A stretch of DNA of 64,000 nt from an uncultured Litoreibacter sp. (GCF_947501785.1 NZ_CANMXB010000001.1:3538501-3602500); one strand, 5' to 3'; shown: positions 18,594-28,392, numbered from the stretch's first letter. The notes: generated by a model from the sequence alone, not told the origin. A program made the numbers and translations.

Positions 18594-19186
18594 TGTTCTC
18601 CAAGATGGACCCGGCTAAACGCACGCTGACGATGCTTTGCGCCATGGTGTTCACCATGGTGGGCCTGTCCTTTGCGTCGGTGCCTTTGTACGACTGGTTC
18701 TGCCGCGTCACCGGATATGGCGGGGCAACGCTGGAGGCGGATGCCGCGTCTGACGTCATTCTGGACCAGACGATCAAGGTGCGCTTTGACGGGTCACTGA
18801 CGTCTGAAATGGCGTGGGAGTTCAAACCGGTTGAGCGCGAGATGGAAATCCGCATCGGCGAAACCGGGCTGGCTTTCTACGAGGCGTATAACCCGACGAA
18901 CCGCCCCATCGCCGGGTCGGCCAGCTACAACGTGTTCCCGTTCACGGCGGGCGGCTTTTTTACCAAAATCGACTGTTTCTGCTTTGAAGAGCAGGTGCTG
19001 CAGCCCGGCGAGCGGGTGCAGATGCCGGTGACCTTCTATGTGGACCCTGAGATCGTCGACGACCGCGACGGCAAATACATTGATGCCATCACGCTGAGCT
19101 ACACATTCTACGAAATTCCGTTGGAGGACACGCAGGCCGCGCTGGACATCGCGCCTGTTTCCGACGAAAACAACGACATCAACTAA
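18593..19186 (+). CDS. ctaG: Cytochrome c oxidase assembly protein CtaG/Cox11 (CuB delivery)
   Basis: 197 residues with an N-terminal transmembrane anchor (about 14-33, followed by VPLYDWFCRVTGYGG) and a periplasmic immunoglobulin-like domain. The copper motif KIDCFCFEEQ, with its CFCF pair, is the Cox11 hallmark. It delivers copper to the CuB centre of subunit I. The start at 18593 overlaps the preceding stop by one base (TGATG). Confidence 0.96.
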   Translation: MFSKMDPAKRTLTMLCAMVFTMVGLSFASVPLYDWFCRVTGYGGATLEADAASDVILDQTIKVRFDGSLTSEMAWEFKPVEREMEIRIGETGLAFYEAYNPTNRPIAGSASYNVFPFTAGGFFTKIDCFCFEEQVLQPGERVQMPVTFYVDPEIVDDRDGKYIDAITLSYTFYEIPLEDTQAALDIAPVSDENNDIN

Positions 19187-19207
19187 GGTCCAAACCGAGG
19201 GACACCA

Positions 19208-20008
19208 ATGGCACACGCTAAGAACCACGACTACCACATCCTGCCACCTTCCATTAACCCGTTTCTGGGGGCTGTTGGCGCGTTTGTCATGCTGTCCGGC
19301 TCTGTCATCTGGATGAAGGGCGGCACACCGTTCCTGGGCCTGATGGGCCTGGCGCTGGTGCTTTACGTGATGTTCAGCTGGTGGTCCGACGTGGTTGAGG
19401 AAAGCCAGGTGGGTGACCACACACCGGTTGTCCGCATCGGGCTGCGCTACGGTTTCATCTTCTTCATTATGTCCGAGGTCATGTTCTTCGTGGCGTGGTT
19501 CTGGTCTTTCTTCAAACATGCGATGTACCCGATGGGCGAAAACAGCCCGATGGTGGATGGCGTCTGGCCGCCTGCGGGGATTGAGACATTTGACCCATGG
19601 CACCTGCCACTGATCAACACGCTGATCCTGCTGTGTTCCGGTGCTGCGGCGACCTGGGCGCACCATGCATTGGCGCATGAAAATAACCGGAAGGATCTGA
19701 AATCCGGCCTAATCATCGCGGTGCTTCTGGGTATCCTGTTTACCGCATTCCAGGCTTACGAATACAGCCACGCGGCCTTCGGTTTCTCCGGCAACATCTA
19801 CGGTGCCAACTTCTTCATGGCGACGGGCTTTCACGGCTTCCACGTGGTCATCGGCACCATCTTCCTGTTCGTCTGCTACATGCGGGCTCGCGCCGGCCAC
19901 TTCACCCAAGAGCGGCATGTCGGCTTTGAGGCGGCTGCCTGGTACTGGCATTTCGTGGATGTGGTCTGGTTGTTCCTGTTCGCCGCGGTCTACATCTGGG
20001 GCGGCTAA
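19208..20008 (+). CDS. ctaE: Cytochrome c oxidase subunit III
   Basis: 266 residues with seven hydrophobic segments. Conserved features include the Glu of ISEVMFF-type helix (here [15 protein letters not shown]), the segment [12 protein letters not shown] and the C-terminal [15 protein letters not shown]. Subunit III stabilises the oxidase and its proton uptake. It is the last oxidase gene before a cluster of three hairpins at 20007-20083. Confidence 0.97.
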   Translation: MAHAKNHDYHILPPSINPFLGAVGAFVMLSGSVIWMKGGTPFLGLMGLALVLYVMFSWWSDVVEESQVGDHTPVVRIGLRYGFIFFIMSEVMFFVAWFWSFFKHAMYPMGENSPMVDGVWPPAGIETFDPWHLPLINTLILLCSGAAATWAHHALAHENNRKDLKSGLIIAVLLGILFTAFQAYEYSHAAFGFSGNIYGANFFMATGFHGFHVVIGTIFLFVCYMRARAGHFTQERHVGFEAAAWYWHFVDVVWLFLFAAVYIWGG

Positions 20009-20083
20009 TTTTCTTGGAAAGAAAATTGAGAAAAGTTTTTCGAAAAACTTTTTACGCGCGAGGGGTCACCCCCTCGCGCTTTT
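20007..20083 (+). terminator. Three tandem hairpins between ctaE and the SURF1 gene
   Basis: Hairpin 1: AATTTTCTT (20007-20015) with AAGAAAATT (20019-20027), overlapping the ctaE stop. Hairpin 2: AAAAGTTTTT (20031-20040) with AAAAACTTTT (20043-20052). Hairpin 3: GCGCGAGGGG (20056-20065), loop TCAC, CCCCTCGCGC (20070-20079), then TTTT. The third looks like a true intrinsic terminator; the first two are A/T-only and may be dispersed inverted repeats or RNA-end protectors. The SURF1 gene starts just 14 bases on, so partial read-through is likely. Confidence 0.7.
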
Positions 20084-20096
20084 GCATTGAGGTCCA

Positions 20097-20774
20097 ATGT
20101 CTGCGCGCATGATTGTCCCGCTTCTGTTCGGCCTGATCGGCTGCGGAATATTGCTGTCTCTTGGCACTTGGCAGGTGCAGCGCTTGGCGTGGAAGCAAGG
20201 CGTTCTGGCTGAGATCGACGCCAAGATTGCGGCCACGCCGGTACCTTTGCCAAGCGCGCTCAGCGCAATGCCAATGAGATACCTGCCCGTAGAGGTCTCG
20301 GGTGATCACACAGGCGAAGAGCTGCATGTGTTGTTCTCAATCAAGCACCAAGGCGCGGGCTACCGGGTCATTTCGAAGTTTGTCACGTCCGATGGCCGCA
20401 CTGTCTTGGTTGATCGAGGCTATGTCCCGACGCCTCGCAAAGATGAAGACCGTGCGGCGACGGGGGTACGACTTCAGGGGAACCTTCATTGGCCTGATGA
20501 GGTGGATAGTTTCACCCCAAATCCTGATTTGGCCAACAACATCTGGTTCGCGCGTGACGTGGATGCCATGGCGGATGCGCTGGGGACCGAACCGCTATTG
20601 ATCGTTGCCCGCGCGACATCTGCAACGACGCCCGCCGTACAGCCGGTACCAGTCACCACCCAGGGTATCCCGAACGACCACCTGCAATACGCCATCACAT
20701 GGTTTCTGCTCTGCGCGGCATGGGCGGGGATGACAGCGTATCTGCTTTGGCGTATCAGGCAGCGGACTGTTTAG
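20097..20774 (+). CDS. SURF1 family cytochrome oxidase assembly factor
   Basis: 225 residues with the SURF1 topology: N-terminal transmembrane helix (about 6-24, GLIGCGILLSLGTWQVQRLAWK), a periplasmic domain and a C-terminal helix (about 198-218). The signatures GTWQVQRL and VLVDRGYVP are typical. SURF1 proteins help insert heme a into subunit I, which fits its position after the ctaE gene. It is separated from ctaE by a hairpin cluster and followed after 14 bases by thrC. Confidence 0.92.
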   Translation: MSARMIVPLLFGLIGCGILLSLGTWQVQRLAWKQGVLAEIDAKIAATPVPLPSALSAMPMRYLPVEVSGDHTGEELHVLFSIKHQGAGYRVISKFVTSDGRTVLVDRGYVPTPRKDEDRAATGVRLQGNLHWPDEVDSFTPNPDLANNIWFARDVDAMADALGTEPLLIVARATSATTPAVQPVPVTTQGIPNDHLQYAITWFLLCAAWAGMTAYLLWRIRQRTV

Positions 20775-20788
20775 AGGACGACCCCCCA

Positions 20789-22177
20789 ATGCGCTACATC
20801 TCGACACGCGGAGACGCACCGGTTCTGAGTTTTGAACAGGCCATGCTGACGGGCCTCGCCCGCGACGGGGGCCTGTATTTGCCCGAAACGGTGCCAACCT
20901 TGTCGGACACCGACATTCGGGCGATGCGCGGGCAGTCTTACGAAGAGATCGCTTTCACGGTCATGCGGCCCTTCATCGGAGATACGTTCACCGATGCCGA
21001 ATTCCGCGAGATCATCGCGAAGGCCTATGCAGGGTTTGGTCACGACGCGCGCGCGCCCTTGGTACAATTGGCGCCGAACCATTTCCTGCTAGAACTGTTT
21101 CACGGCCCCACGCTCGCGTTCAAGGACTTCGCGATGCAACTGATCGGGCAGTTGTTTCAGGCGGCGCTGTCACGGTCCGGGGAAAGGGTCACCATCGTCG
21201 GCGCGACTTCGGGCGACACCGGCTCCGCGGCGATCGAAGCCTTCAAGGGCCTCGACGCTGTCGACGTATTCATCATGTACCCCGACGGCCGGGTGTCCGA
21301 AGTGCAACGCCGCCAGATGACGACCTCTGCCGAAAGCAACGTGCATGCGTTAGCCGTTGAAGGTGATTTCGACACCTGCCAAGGCGCGTTGAAGGACATG
21401 TTCAACGACTTTGAGTTCCGCGATGGTGTCAGGCTGGCCGGAGTCAATTCCATCAACTGGGCGCGTGTGCTGGCGCAGGTGGTGTATTACTTCTCCTCCG
21501 CCGTGTCGCTGGGAGCACCGGACCGTGCGGTCAGCTTCACTGTGCCCACAGGCAATTTCGGCGACATTTTTGCGGGCTACATTGCCAAGCGGATGGGCCT
21601 GCCGATTGAGAAGCTCGTGATTGCCACCAACCAAAATGACATCCTGCATCGCACCTTGGAAACCGGTAGCTACACCACTGATGGGGTGAAGCCCTCAATC
21701 AGCCCGTCGATGGACATTCAGGTGTCATCCAATTTTGAACGCGCGTTGTTCTACGCATATGGCCAAGACGGCAAGGCCGTTGCGGAACAGATGGACAGCC
21801 TGAAAGCCGATGGCTCTTTCAAAGTCAGCCAAGGCGCGTATCAGGCATTGAAAGAGACCTACGCATCTGGTCGGGTATCGGAAACGCAGACCTCCGCGAT
21901 GATCAAAGCTGCGCATAGTGCCATGGGCGAATTGCTCTGCCCGCATTCCGCAGTGGGCGTGCACGTCGCGCAAGATCACTTGGGTGACACGCCGATGATC
22001 ACACTAGCGACAGCGCACCCGGCGAAGTTTCCCGCAGCGGTTGAGGATGCATCGGGCATCCACCCTCCGTTGCCTGCGCGGATGGCCGATTTGTACGACC
22101 GTGACGAGACCATTACACATGTCAAAGGCGATGTGGCCGCCATCCAAGCCATCATCCGCGAAAGGATCTCTGCTTGA
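20789..22177 (+). CDS. thrC: Threonine synthase
   Basis: 462 residues. PLP enzyme converting O-phospho-homoserine to threonine and phosphate. The start MRYISTRGDAPVLSFEQAMLTGLARDGGLYLPE is characteristic of the long bacterial/fungal type; the PLP lysine is in HGPTLAFKDFAMQ, and the phosphate loop is ATSGDTGSAAIEAF. AGAGGACG precedes the ATG at 20789. The stop overlaps the TTG start of the following peptidase gene (TTGA). Confidence 0.97.
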   Translation: MRYISTRGDAPVLSFEQAMLTGLARDGGLYLPETVPTLSDTDIRAMRGQSYEEIAFTVMRPFIGDTFTDAEFREIIAKAYAGFGHDARAPLVQLAPNHFLLELFHGPTLAFKDFAMQLIGQLFQAALSRSGERVTIVGATSGDTGSAAIEAFKGLDAVDVFIMYPDGRVSEVQRRQMTTSAESNVHALAVEGDFDTCQGALKDMFNDFEFRDGVRLAGVNSINWARVLAQVVYYFSSAVSLGAPDRAVSFTVPTGNFGDIFAGYIAKRMGLPIEKLVIATNQNDILHRTLETGSYTTDGVKPSISPSMDIQVSSNFERALFYAYGQDGKAVAEQMDSLKADGSFKVSQGAYQALKETYASGRVSETQTSAMIKAAHSAMGELLCPHSAVGVHVAQDHLGDTPMITLATAHPAKFPAAVEDASGIHPPLPARMADLYDRDETITHVKGDVAAIQAIIRERISA

Positions 22178-23448
22178 ACGCGATAACTGAACCCCGCCTG
22201 CACACTTTGCCAAACGGCTTTCGTGTGGTGACCGAACACATGCCGGGGCTGGAAAGCGCCAGTGTGGGTATCTGGGTCGGCGCCGGTGGCCGGCACGAGC
22301 GGCTGGGCCAGAACGGCATCGCGCATTTTCTGGAGCATATGGCCTTCAAAGGTACCAAACGGCGCAACGCGCTGCAGATTGCGGAAGCGATCGAGGATGT
22401 GGGCGGCTATATCAACGCCTATACCTCGCGCGAGGTGACCGCCTACTACGCCCGCGTTTTGAAAGAGGACGTGGCGCTGGGGCTGGACGTTATTGCCGAC
22501 ATTCTTCGCAACCCCATATTCGATCCGAACGAGATCGAAGTTGAGCGCGGGGTGATCTTGCAGGAAATCGGACAGTCTCTGGATACGCCTGACGATGTGG
22601 TGTTTGACTGGTTGCAGGAAGCGGCCTATCCCGACCAACCCATCGGGCGCACCATTCTGGGGCCGACTGAACGCGTCTCCTCTTTCAGCCGTGACGACCT
22701 GTCGGGCTTCGTGTCCGAGCATTACGGGCCAGGACAATTGATCCTGTCTGCCGCGGGGGCCGTGGATCACGACGAAGTTGTACGCATGGCGGAAGACTTG
22801 TTTGGGGATATGGCAGCGCGTCCCGCTCTGGTTGCAGAGCCTGCCAAGTTTGTCAGCGGGGAACGGCGCGAGATCAAGGACCTTGAGCAGGCCCATTTCA
22901 CGCTTGCTCTGGAAGCGCCGGGCTACCGGGATGACGCGTTCTACACTGCGCAAATCTTCGCCTCGACATTTGGTGGTGGCATGTCGTCCCGCTTGTTCCA
23001 GGAGGCGCGGGAGAAGCGGGGCCTTTGCTATTCCATTTTTGCGCAGATTGGCAGCTATTCCGATACGGGCATGATGACAGTCTATGCGGGCACCTCTGGC
23101 GACGACATTGCGGGCCTTGCGGATCTGACCGTGGACGAGCTGAAGCGTGCGGCAGATGACCTCGGTACCGCTGAGGTGGATCGCGCGCGTGCGCAAATGA
23201 AGGCGGGGCTATTGATGGGGCTGGAAAGCCCGTCATCACGGGCTGAACGCCTTGCGCGACTGGTTGGCATCTGGGGCAGGGTGCCCGCTCTGGCCGAAAC
23301 CGTCGCCAAAATTGACGCCGTTGATGTGGCGCAGGTCCGGGCATTTGCGGCGCAAATGGCCTCCGGAGGTGCCCCGGCCATGGCGCTTTATGGGCCGGTG
23401 TCCAAGGCACGCGATCTGGACAGTCTGGCCGGGAAACTGGCAGCCTGA
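22174..23448 (+). CDS. M16 family zinc peptidase (processing-peptidase-like)
   Basis: 424 residues. The inverted zinc motif HFLEHMAFKG (HxxEH) with the downstream Glu region TSREVTAYYARVLKEDV marks the catalytic M16 subunit, similar to mitochondrial processing peptidase beta and bacterial PqqL-like or YmxG proteins. No signal peptide is present, so it is cytoplasmic. The only start that covers the conserved N-terminus is TTG at 22174, overlapping the thrC stop by four bases. The gene order thrC then this peptidase is, to my knowledge, common in Rhodobacterales. The physiological substrate is unknown. Confidence 0.93.
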   Translation: MNAITEPRLHTLPNGFRVVTEHMPGLESASVGIWVGAGGRHERLGQNGIAHFLEHMAFKGTKRRNALQIAEAIEDVGGYINAYTSREVTAYYARVLKEDVALGLDVIADILRNPIFDPNEIEVERGVILQEIGQSLDTPDDVVFDWLQEAAYPDQPIGRTILGPTERVSSFSRDDLSGFVSEHYGPGQLILSAAGAVDHDEVVRMAEDLFGDMAARPALVAEPAKFVSGERREIKDLEQAHFTLALEAPGYRDDAFYTAQIFASTFGGGMSSRLFQEAREKRGLCYSIFAQIGSYSDTGMMTVYAGTSGDDIAGLADLTVDELKRAADDLGTAEVDRARAQMKAGLLMGLESPSSRAERLARLVGIWGRVPALAETVAKIDAVDVAQVRAFAAQMASGGAPAMALYGPVSKARDLDSLAGKLAA

Positions 23449-23453
23449 CCACG

Positions 23454-24038
23454 ATGCTACGCACCCGAAAGAAAGTCAGGATCGAAACGGAGCGCATGAC
23501 ATTGCGCCTGCCGCAGCATGGCGACTACCGCGATTGGGCCGCTTTGCGGGCGGAAAGCTCGGAATTTCTAACGCCGTGGGAGCCGGTTTGGGCCAATGAC
23601 CACCTGACCCGCAAGAGCTTTACCAACCGCGTATATTGGGCGCAGCGTTCGTTGAACACGGGCAGCGCGGTGCCTGTTTTCATGCTGCGCCGCGAGGACA
23701 ACGCGCTGCTGGGCGCGATTACGTTGGACAATATCCGCCGTGGTCCCGCGCAGGCGGGTACTTTGGGGTACTGGATCGGACAACGCCATTCGCGCCAGGG
23801 CTTCATGAACGAAGCGATCGGCGGTTTGGTGCATTACGCGTTCAAAACGCTGGACCTGAGCCGCGTGGAAGCAGCCTGCCTGCCAGAAAACGCCGCCTCG
23901 CGCGGGGTACTGGAAAAGGCGGGGTTCAAATACGAGGGCGTGGCCCAAAGCTACCTGCAAATCGGGGGACGCTGGCGCAACCACGTGCTCTACGCCAATC
24001 TGCGCATGGACCGGCGGGGGCGGACGGATGCGGGCTAG
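23454..24038 (+). CDS. RimJ/RimL-type GNAT acetyltransferase
   Basis: 194 residues. The sequence VRIETERMTLRLPQHGDYRDW at the start, LGYWIGQRHSRQGFMNEAI in motif A and ENAASRGVLEKAGFKYEGVA in motif B match ribosomal-protein-alanine N-acetyltransferases of the RimJ group. It may acetylate the N-terminus of a ribosomal protein, but this subfamily also includes enzymes for other acceptors. It starts five bases after the M16 peptidase gene and is probably in the same transcript. Confidence 0.88.
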   Translation: MLRTRKKVRIETERMTLRLPQHGDYRDWAALRAESSEFLTPWEPVWANDHLTRKSFTNRVYWAQRSLNTGSAVPVFMLRREDNALLGAITLDNIRRGPAQAGTLGYWIGQRHSRQGFMNEAIGGLVHYAFKTLDLSRVEAACLPENAASRGVLEKAGFKYEGVAQSYLQIGGRWRNHVLYANLRMDRRGRTDAG

Positions 24039-24094
24039 GCCAATCTGAAAGATGTGATTTCCGATTTCTGGCTGCTTGGGTGTAGCATCCCTCT

Positions 24095-24916
24095 ATGCGG
24101 ATGTTTCTCGCGATTGCACTGATGATTCCCACGCTGGCGGTTGCTCAGGACCGGCGCCCGTCACATTGCATTGCCTTGGCTGACGCCTCGCCGCAGATGA
24201 CGTTTGTGCATCGTGCCAATTGGCAGCAGCCGGTGGCGCAAGACACGGTTCGGCTGACCTACGTTGATCACGCGATGTTCCTGATCCAAACCGCTGGCGG
24301 GCTGAATGCGGTGACGGATTATGTGGGCTACACCGGTGGCATCGACCTGATCCCCGATGTGGTCACCATGAACCACGCGCATGGCAGCCACTGGACCTCC
24401 GTTCCAGACCCGGCGATCCCACACGTGCTGGAAGGCTGGAAGCACGGTGGCGCGGCGGATCACCATCTGGATCTGGGCGAGATGCTGGTGCGCAACGTCC
24501 CCACGGATATCCGCAGCCGATTTGGCGGCGGGGTTGAGAAAGACGGCAATTCCATCTTCGTATTCGAGGTCGCGGGGCTGTGCATCGGGCATCTTGGCCA
24601 CTTGCATCACGAACCCGATGCCGCGCAATACGCCGCGCTGGGGCGGCTCGATGTGGTGATGGCGGCGGTTGATGGCGGGCTGTCGCTGGACACGCCCACG
24701 ATGATGCGGGTGCTGAAGCGGCTGAAGTCCTCGGTTGTGATCCCGATGCATTGGTTCGGGCGCATCTCGCTGAACAGCTTTCTGGCCGGCATGGGCGACG
24801 AGTTCGATGTAGTCGAACCCGACAGCAGTTTTATCGAAATATCCGCACGCAGCCTGCCGCGCCGGCCCACGGTCATGGTTTTGAGACCCGCCTACTACAA
24901 CCCTCCGGTTGAATAG
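24095..24916 (+). CDS. Periplasmic MBL-fold metallo-hydrolase-like protein
   Basis: 273 residues with a signal peptide (about 1-17, MRMFLAIALMIPTLAVA, cut before QD). The metallo-beta-lactamase fold is suggested by LTYVDHAMFLIQTAGGLNAVTDY, VTMNHAHGSHW in the place of the HxHxDH motif, GHLGHLHH and PMHWF near the C-terminus. The canonical HxHxDH is altered to NHAHGSHW, as in UlaG-like members, so metal use may differ. The substrate is unknown. It is a stand-alone gene before the FAD oxidase. Confidence 0.82.
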   Translation: MRMFLAIALMIPTLAVAQDRRPSHCIALADASPQMTFVHRANWQQPVAQDTVRLTYVDHAMFLIQTAGGLNAVTDYVGYTGGIDLIPDVVTMNHAHGSHWTSVPDPAIPHVLEGWKHGGAADHHLDLGEMLVRNVPTDIRSRFGGGVEKDGNSIFVFEVAGLCIGHLGHLHHEPDAAQYAALGRLDVVMAAVDGGLSLDTPTMMRVLKRLKSSVVIPMHWFGRISLNSFLAGMGDEFDVVEPDSSFIEISARSLPRRPTVMVLRPAYYNPPVE

Positions 24917-24955
24917 GCGTTTGCATCTACGCGCGATGTGGTTCTATCTCGACCC

Positions 24956-26365
24956 ATGTTAAATTCTGTTTCCGACGCCCTTCGCGGCACGCTGGCAAAA
25001 GCCCTTCCGGCGGAGGCATTTCGCGAATTGACCCCGGCCTATCTGGAAGAGCCTAGAGGGCGGTACAAAGGAGCAGGGGGATTGCTGCTGGCCCCGTCTT
25101 CGACACGGGAAGTCGCCGCAATAGTCGCCGCCTGCAACGCGGCCAAGGTCGGCGTCATTCCCTATGGCGGCGGCACAGGTTTGGTCGGCGGGCAGGTCGC
25201 CGAAACCGGCCCCATGCCGGTGATCGTGTCAATGGAGCGGATGACCGCGATCCGCGACGTGAACCCTGTCGAGAATGTCTTGGTCTGCGAGGCCGGGGCA
25301 ATCCTGCAATCCGTGCAGGACGCGGCAGATCAGGTTGGCCGCGTATTCCCGCTGACGCTGGCTTCCCAAGGGTCGGCCCGGATTGGGGGGAACCTGGCCA
25401 CCAATGCAGGTGGCGTGAATGTGTTGCGCTACGGCAATATGCGCGACTTGTGCCTGGGGTTGGAGGCGGTGCTGCCCGACGGGTCAACCTGGAACGGGCT
25501 GACGCCTCTGCGCAAGAACAACACAGGCTACGATTTGCGGCATCTGCTGATCGGGGCGGAAGGGACGCTGGGCATCATCACAGCTGCCAGCTTGAAGCTG
25601 TTCCCCAAGCCCGAGGGCGCAGGGGCCGCGTTGATGGTGGTCAACGACCCGCAAGCAGCGCTGGATTTGCTGGCGCTTGCGGGGGAGCAACTGGGACAGC
25701 AGGTGTCGGCCTTTGAGCTGATCAACCACATGGGTCTGGATTTTCTGAAAGAAACCGGGCCGGAAACGCGAGTGCCTTTTGAAGCCGCGCCAGAATGGAT
25801 GGTGCTGGTGGATGTTGGAACGTTTGGCGGCGCAGATCCCGAGGCGGCTTTGGAAGCTTTGTTCGCTGAGGCGCTGGAGCGTGGTTTGGTCAGCGACGGC
25901 ATGATAGCGCAGTCTTTGGCGCAGCGTCAGGAGTTCTGGAACATCCGCGAGAATATTCCGGAGGCGAACCGTCGTGTTGGCTCGGTATCCAGCCATGACA
26001 TTTCAGTGCCAATTACCCGCATCCCCGAATTCATCCAGCGTGGCGGGCAGGCTCTCGCGCAGCTGGGGGAGTTTCGGATCAACTGCTTCGGACATGTTGG
26101 CGACGGCAACCTGCATTACAATGTGTTTCCCCCCAAAGGCCGCAACCGGGCGGATTTTGAAGCGGAGCGGTCGAAGGTGAAAGAGATTGTGCATGATCTG
26201 ACCCACGCGTTGGGCGGCTCGATATCAGCGGAGCATGGGATCGGGCGTTTGAAGGTTGGTGACCTTCAGAAATACGGCGACCCGGCGAAACTGGCCGCGA
26301 TGCGGGCGATCAAGGCGGGGCTGGACCCCAATGGGATCATGAACCCCGGCGCGGTTGTGCGCTAG
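24956..26365 (+). CDS. FAD-linked oxidase (glycolate/D-lactate/D-2-hydroxyglutarate dehydrogenase family)
   Basis: 469 residues, PCMH-type FAD domain (about 35-215; VIPYGGGTGLVGGQV and GSARIGGNLATNAGGVNVLRYG) followed by the FAD-oxidase C-domain ending AEHGIGRLK...DPNGIMNPGAV. The histidine-rich stretch INCFGHVGDGNLHYN carries the expected substrate/metal-site residues. It oxidises a D-2-hydroxy acid; D-2-hydroxyglutarate, D-lactate or glycolate are all possible. The ATG at 24956 gives the family-like start MLNSVSDALRG. It ends at a terminator shared with the convergent RTX gene. Confidence 0.9.
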   Translation: MLNSVSDALRGTLAKALPAEAFRELTPAYLEEPRGRYKGAGGLLLAPSSTREVAAIVAACNAAKVGVIPYGGGTGLVGGQVAETGPMPVIVSMERMTAIRDVNPVENVLVCEAGAILQSVQDAADQVGRVFPLTLASQGSARIGGNLATNAGGVNVLRYGNMRDLCLGLEAVLPDGSTWNGLTPLRKNNTGYDLRHLLIGAEGTLGIITAASLKLFPKPEGAGAALMVVNDPQAALDLLALAGEQLGQQVSAFELINHMGLDFLKETGPETRVPFEAAPEWMVLVDVGTFGGADPEAALEALFAEALERGLVSDGMIAQSLAQRQEFWNIRENIPEANRRVGSVSSHDISVPITRIPEFIQRGGQALAQLGEFRINCFGHVGDGNLHYNVFPPKGRNRADFEAERSKVKEIVHDLTHALGGSISAEHGIGRLKVGDLQKYGDPAKLAAMRAIKAGLDPNGIMNPGAVVR

Positions 26366-26390
26366 CTCAACCACCGCCTTATCCAATTCC

Positions 26391-26433
26391 AAAAAGTTAG
26401 CCCGCCAATCCGGAAAGGTTTGGCGGACTTTTT
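26391..26433. terminator. Bidirectional terminator between FAD oxidase and RTX gene
   Basis: AAAAAGT (26391) plus CCCGCCAA, a loop around 26409-26418, then TTTGGCGG and ACTTTTT to 26433. A and T runs on opposite sides of the same stem let it stop transcription from both converging genes. Confidence 0.8.
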
Positions 26434-26454
26434 GACTTAGGTTTTCAACCGTTA

Positions 26455-28392
26455 TCAGACGATCAGGAAGTCGTTCTCGTCGATGGTCAGATTGGCACGC
26501 AAGCGGCCAAAGATGATGGCGTCGTCGCCGCCCTCACCGTCAGCGTCGTAGCGCAGGTAGCCGGTGTCAGCTTCATAAGTGATCTGCGCGCCAGCACCTT
26601 CGGCATCGCCGGTGGCGTTGATCGTCAGGGCGGACGGGTCAAGTGTGCCCAGGTTCAGCCCGTCAAAGACGGCGCTGTCCAGCTCGATCAAATCGGTACC
26701 GCTGGCGAAGTCGACGATGCGGTCAACATTGCCGTTGCCCAATGCGCCGTTGAACACAAACGTGTCTGCGCCGCCGCGACCGATGAAGATGTTGGCGTTT
26801 TCGTCGCCAATGAACCGGTCGTCAAAGTTGGTTCCGTCCACGTTCTCGAAGTTGGAGATCGTGTCGTTGCCCACGCCGCCGCCAGTCACCGACTGGAAGC
26901 CATTCACGTCAGCGTTCAGGTCGATGGTGATGCCGGACGTCGCGTCGCGGTAGTTCACGTAATCGATGCCGTCGCCGCCATCCATCGTGTCATCGCCCAG
27001 GCCGCCACGGATTGTGTCATTGCCTGCGCCGCCATTCAGCGTATCGTCGCCGTCATAACCGAAGATGATGTTACGCTCACCGTCGCCGGTGATCACGTCA
27101 CCAAAGTTCGAGCCGTAGACATTTTCAAAGCCGGACACCACGTCGCCAGCGGCGTCACCAGCAGAACCCATGCCGGTTTCCAGATCAATCGCGATGCCCG
27201 CAGTTGCGTCCAGGTAGCTCAGCAAATCTGTGCCCGCGCCGCCTTCCAGCGTGTCTGCGCCTGCGCCACCACGAATGTGGTCATTGCCGTCGCCACCGTC
27301 GATAGTGTCGTCGCCAAGGCGACCAAGCAGGTAGTTATCGCCCGCATCGCCGATGATCACGTCATCACGGTCGGAGCCAAAGACGTCCTCGAAGCCATTG
27401 GCAATGTCGCCCTCAGCGTCGCCGCCAGAGACAATATGGTTGCCGCTGCCATCGAGGTTCAGGTTCACGTTCACGCCTTGGCCGGAGCTGGAATATTCCA
27501 ACGCATCGGTCCCTGCGCCGCCTTCCAGCGTGTCCGCGCCCGCGCCGCCACGGATGACGTCGTCGCCACCATTGCCACGCAGCACGTCGGCGCCTGCCAG
27601 GCCGATCAGGTGGTTTTCACCCTCATCGCCAATCAGCACGTCGTCAAAGTTGGAGCCGCGCACGTTTTCGAAGTTCGAGATCACGTCGCCCTCTGCGTCG
27701 CCACCCGATGCGGTTTGTGTCGTACCGCTCAGATCCACGTTCACGCCCGCAGACGATGTAGTGTAATACAGCCAGTCGGTCCCGTCGCCACCGTCCATGG
27801 TGTCGCCCGATTGGCCGCCCTCGATCAGGTCGTCGCCCGCATAGCCGTTGATCGTGTCAACGCCATTGGTGCCTGTCAGATTATCATCGCCGGACGTCCC
27901 GTCAAACGTGTCCGGGGTGTCGGTGATGCTCAGGTCGCTGGTGCCCAGAACCGTGCTGTTCCCGCTGGTTTCATCCGTCAGGGTCAGCGTTGCCACATTG
28001 TCGCCGGATGCGTTCTCGGAGCCGGTGAATGTCACATCTTCGCGGTTGAAGAAGCGGTTCAGCTCACTGCGTGTCCCGGTGAGGGTGATAGTGTTGGTGC
28101 CTGAGCCAGAGACTTCAACGCCACGTGCGCTTTCGGCTTCCAAGGTGCCGTCGTCAACGCTCAGCGTTATGGTCAGCTCGTCCCGACTGCGGCCTGTGTA
28201 GCGTAAGTTCAGGGGGGCAAGATCCAACACCGTTGGAGTTTCCTCTACAACGGTAAAGTCGTTCGGGAAGTTTCGCACGGAAACCGTTCCGTTGCTGCTA
28301 GAGTTCGAGCTGCCGCCGAAGTAGTAGCTGTAAATGCTATAGTAATAAGAATAATATTTAACTGCCCAGCTATAGAGTGCGTAGAAGTACAT
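26455..28392 (-). CDS. RTX (hemolysin-type Ca-binding) protein with tyrosine-rich N-terminus
   Basis: 645 residues. Residues 1-25 hold 11 tyrosines (including KYYSYYYS), then a Ser/Asn linker, a beta-sandwich-like region (about 38-160) and from about 165 four or five RTX blocks with GGxGxDxLxGGxGxD nonapeptides (such as [15 protein letters not shown]) that bind Ca2+ after export. A repeated spacer of about 90 residues ([14 protein letters not shown]...[11 protein letters not shown]) links them. The C-terminus ENDFLIV resembles a type I secretion signal. AAGGAAA precedes ATG 28392. No dedicated ABC exporter is adjacent. The role is unknown; adhesion, matrix or surface-layer functions are plausible. 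Confidence 0.93.
   Translation of the reverse strand: MYFYALYSWAVKYYSYYYSIYSYYFGGSSNSSSNGTVSVRNFPNDFTVVEETPTVLDLAPLNLRYTGRSRDELTITLSVDDGTLEAESARGVEVSGSGTNTITLTGTRSELNRFFNREDVTFTGSENASGDNVATLTLTDETSGNSTVLGTSDLSITDTPDTFDGTSGDDNLTGTNGVDTINGYAGDDLIEGGQSGDTMDGGDGTDWLYYTTSSAGVNVDLSGTTQTASGGDAEGDVISNFENVRGSNFDDVLIGDEGENHLIGLAGADVLRGNGGDDVIRGGAGADTLEGGAGTDALEYSSSGQGVNVNLNLDGSGNHIVSGGDAEGDIANGFEDVFGSDRDDVIIGDAGDNYLLGRLGDDTIDGGDGNDHIRGGAGADTLEGGAGTDLLSYLDATAGIAIDLETGMGSAGDAAGDVVSGFENVYGSNFGDVITGDGERNIIFGYDGDDTLNGGAGNDTIRGGLGDDTMDGGDGIDYVNYRDATSGITIDLNADVNGFQSVTGGGVGNDTISNFENVDGTNFDDRFIGDENANIFIGRGGADTFVFNGALGNGNVDRIVDFASGTDLIELDSAVFDGLNLGTLDPSALTINATGDAEGAGAQITYEADTGYLRYDADGEGGDDAIIFGRLRANLTIDENDFLIV

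Noticed and set aside
16521-20008. Missing cytochrome oxidase subunit I as a sign of a broken cluster
   Set aside because: The separation of ctaD from the ctaC-B-G-E cluster is normal in Paracoccus and other Rhodobacteraceae, so it is not an anomaly.
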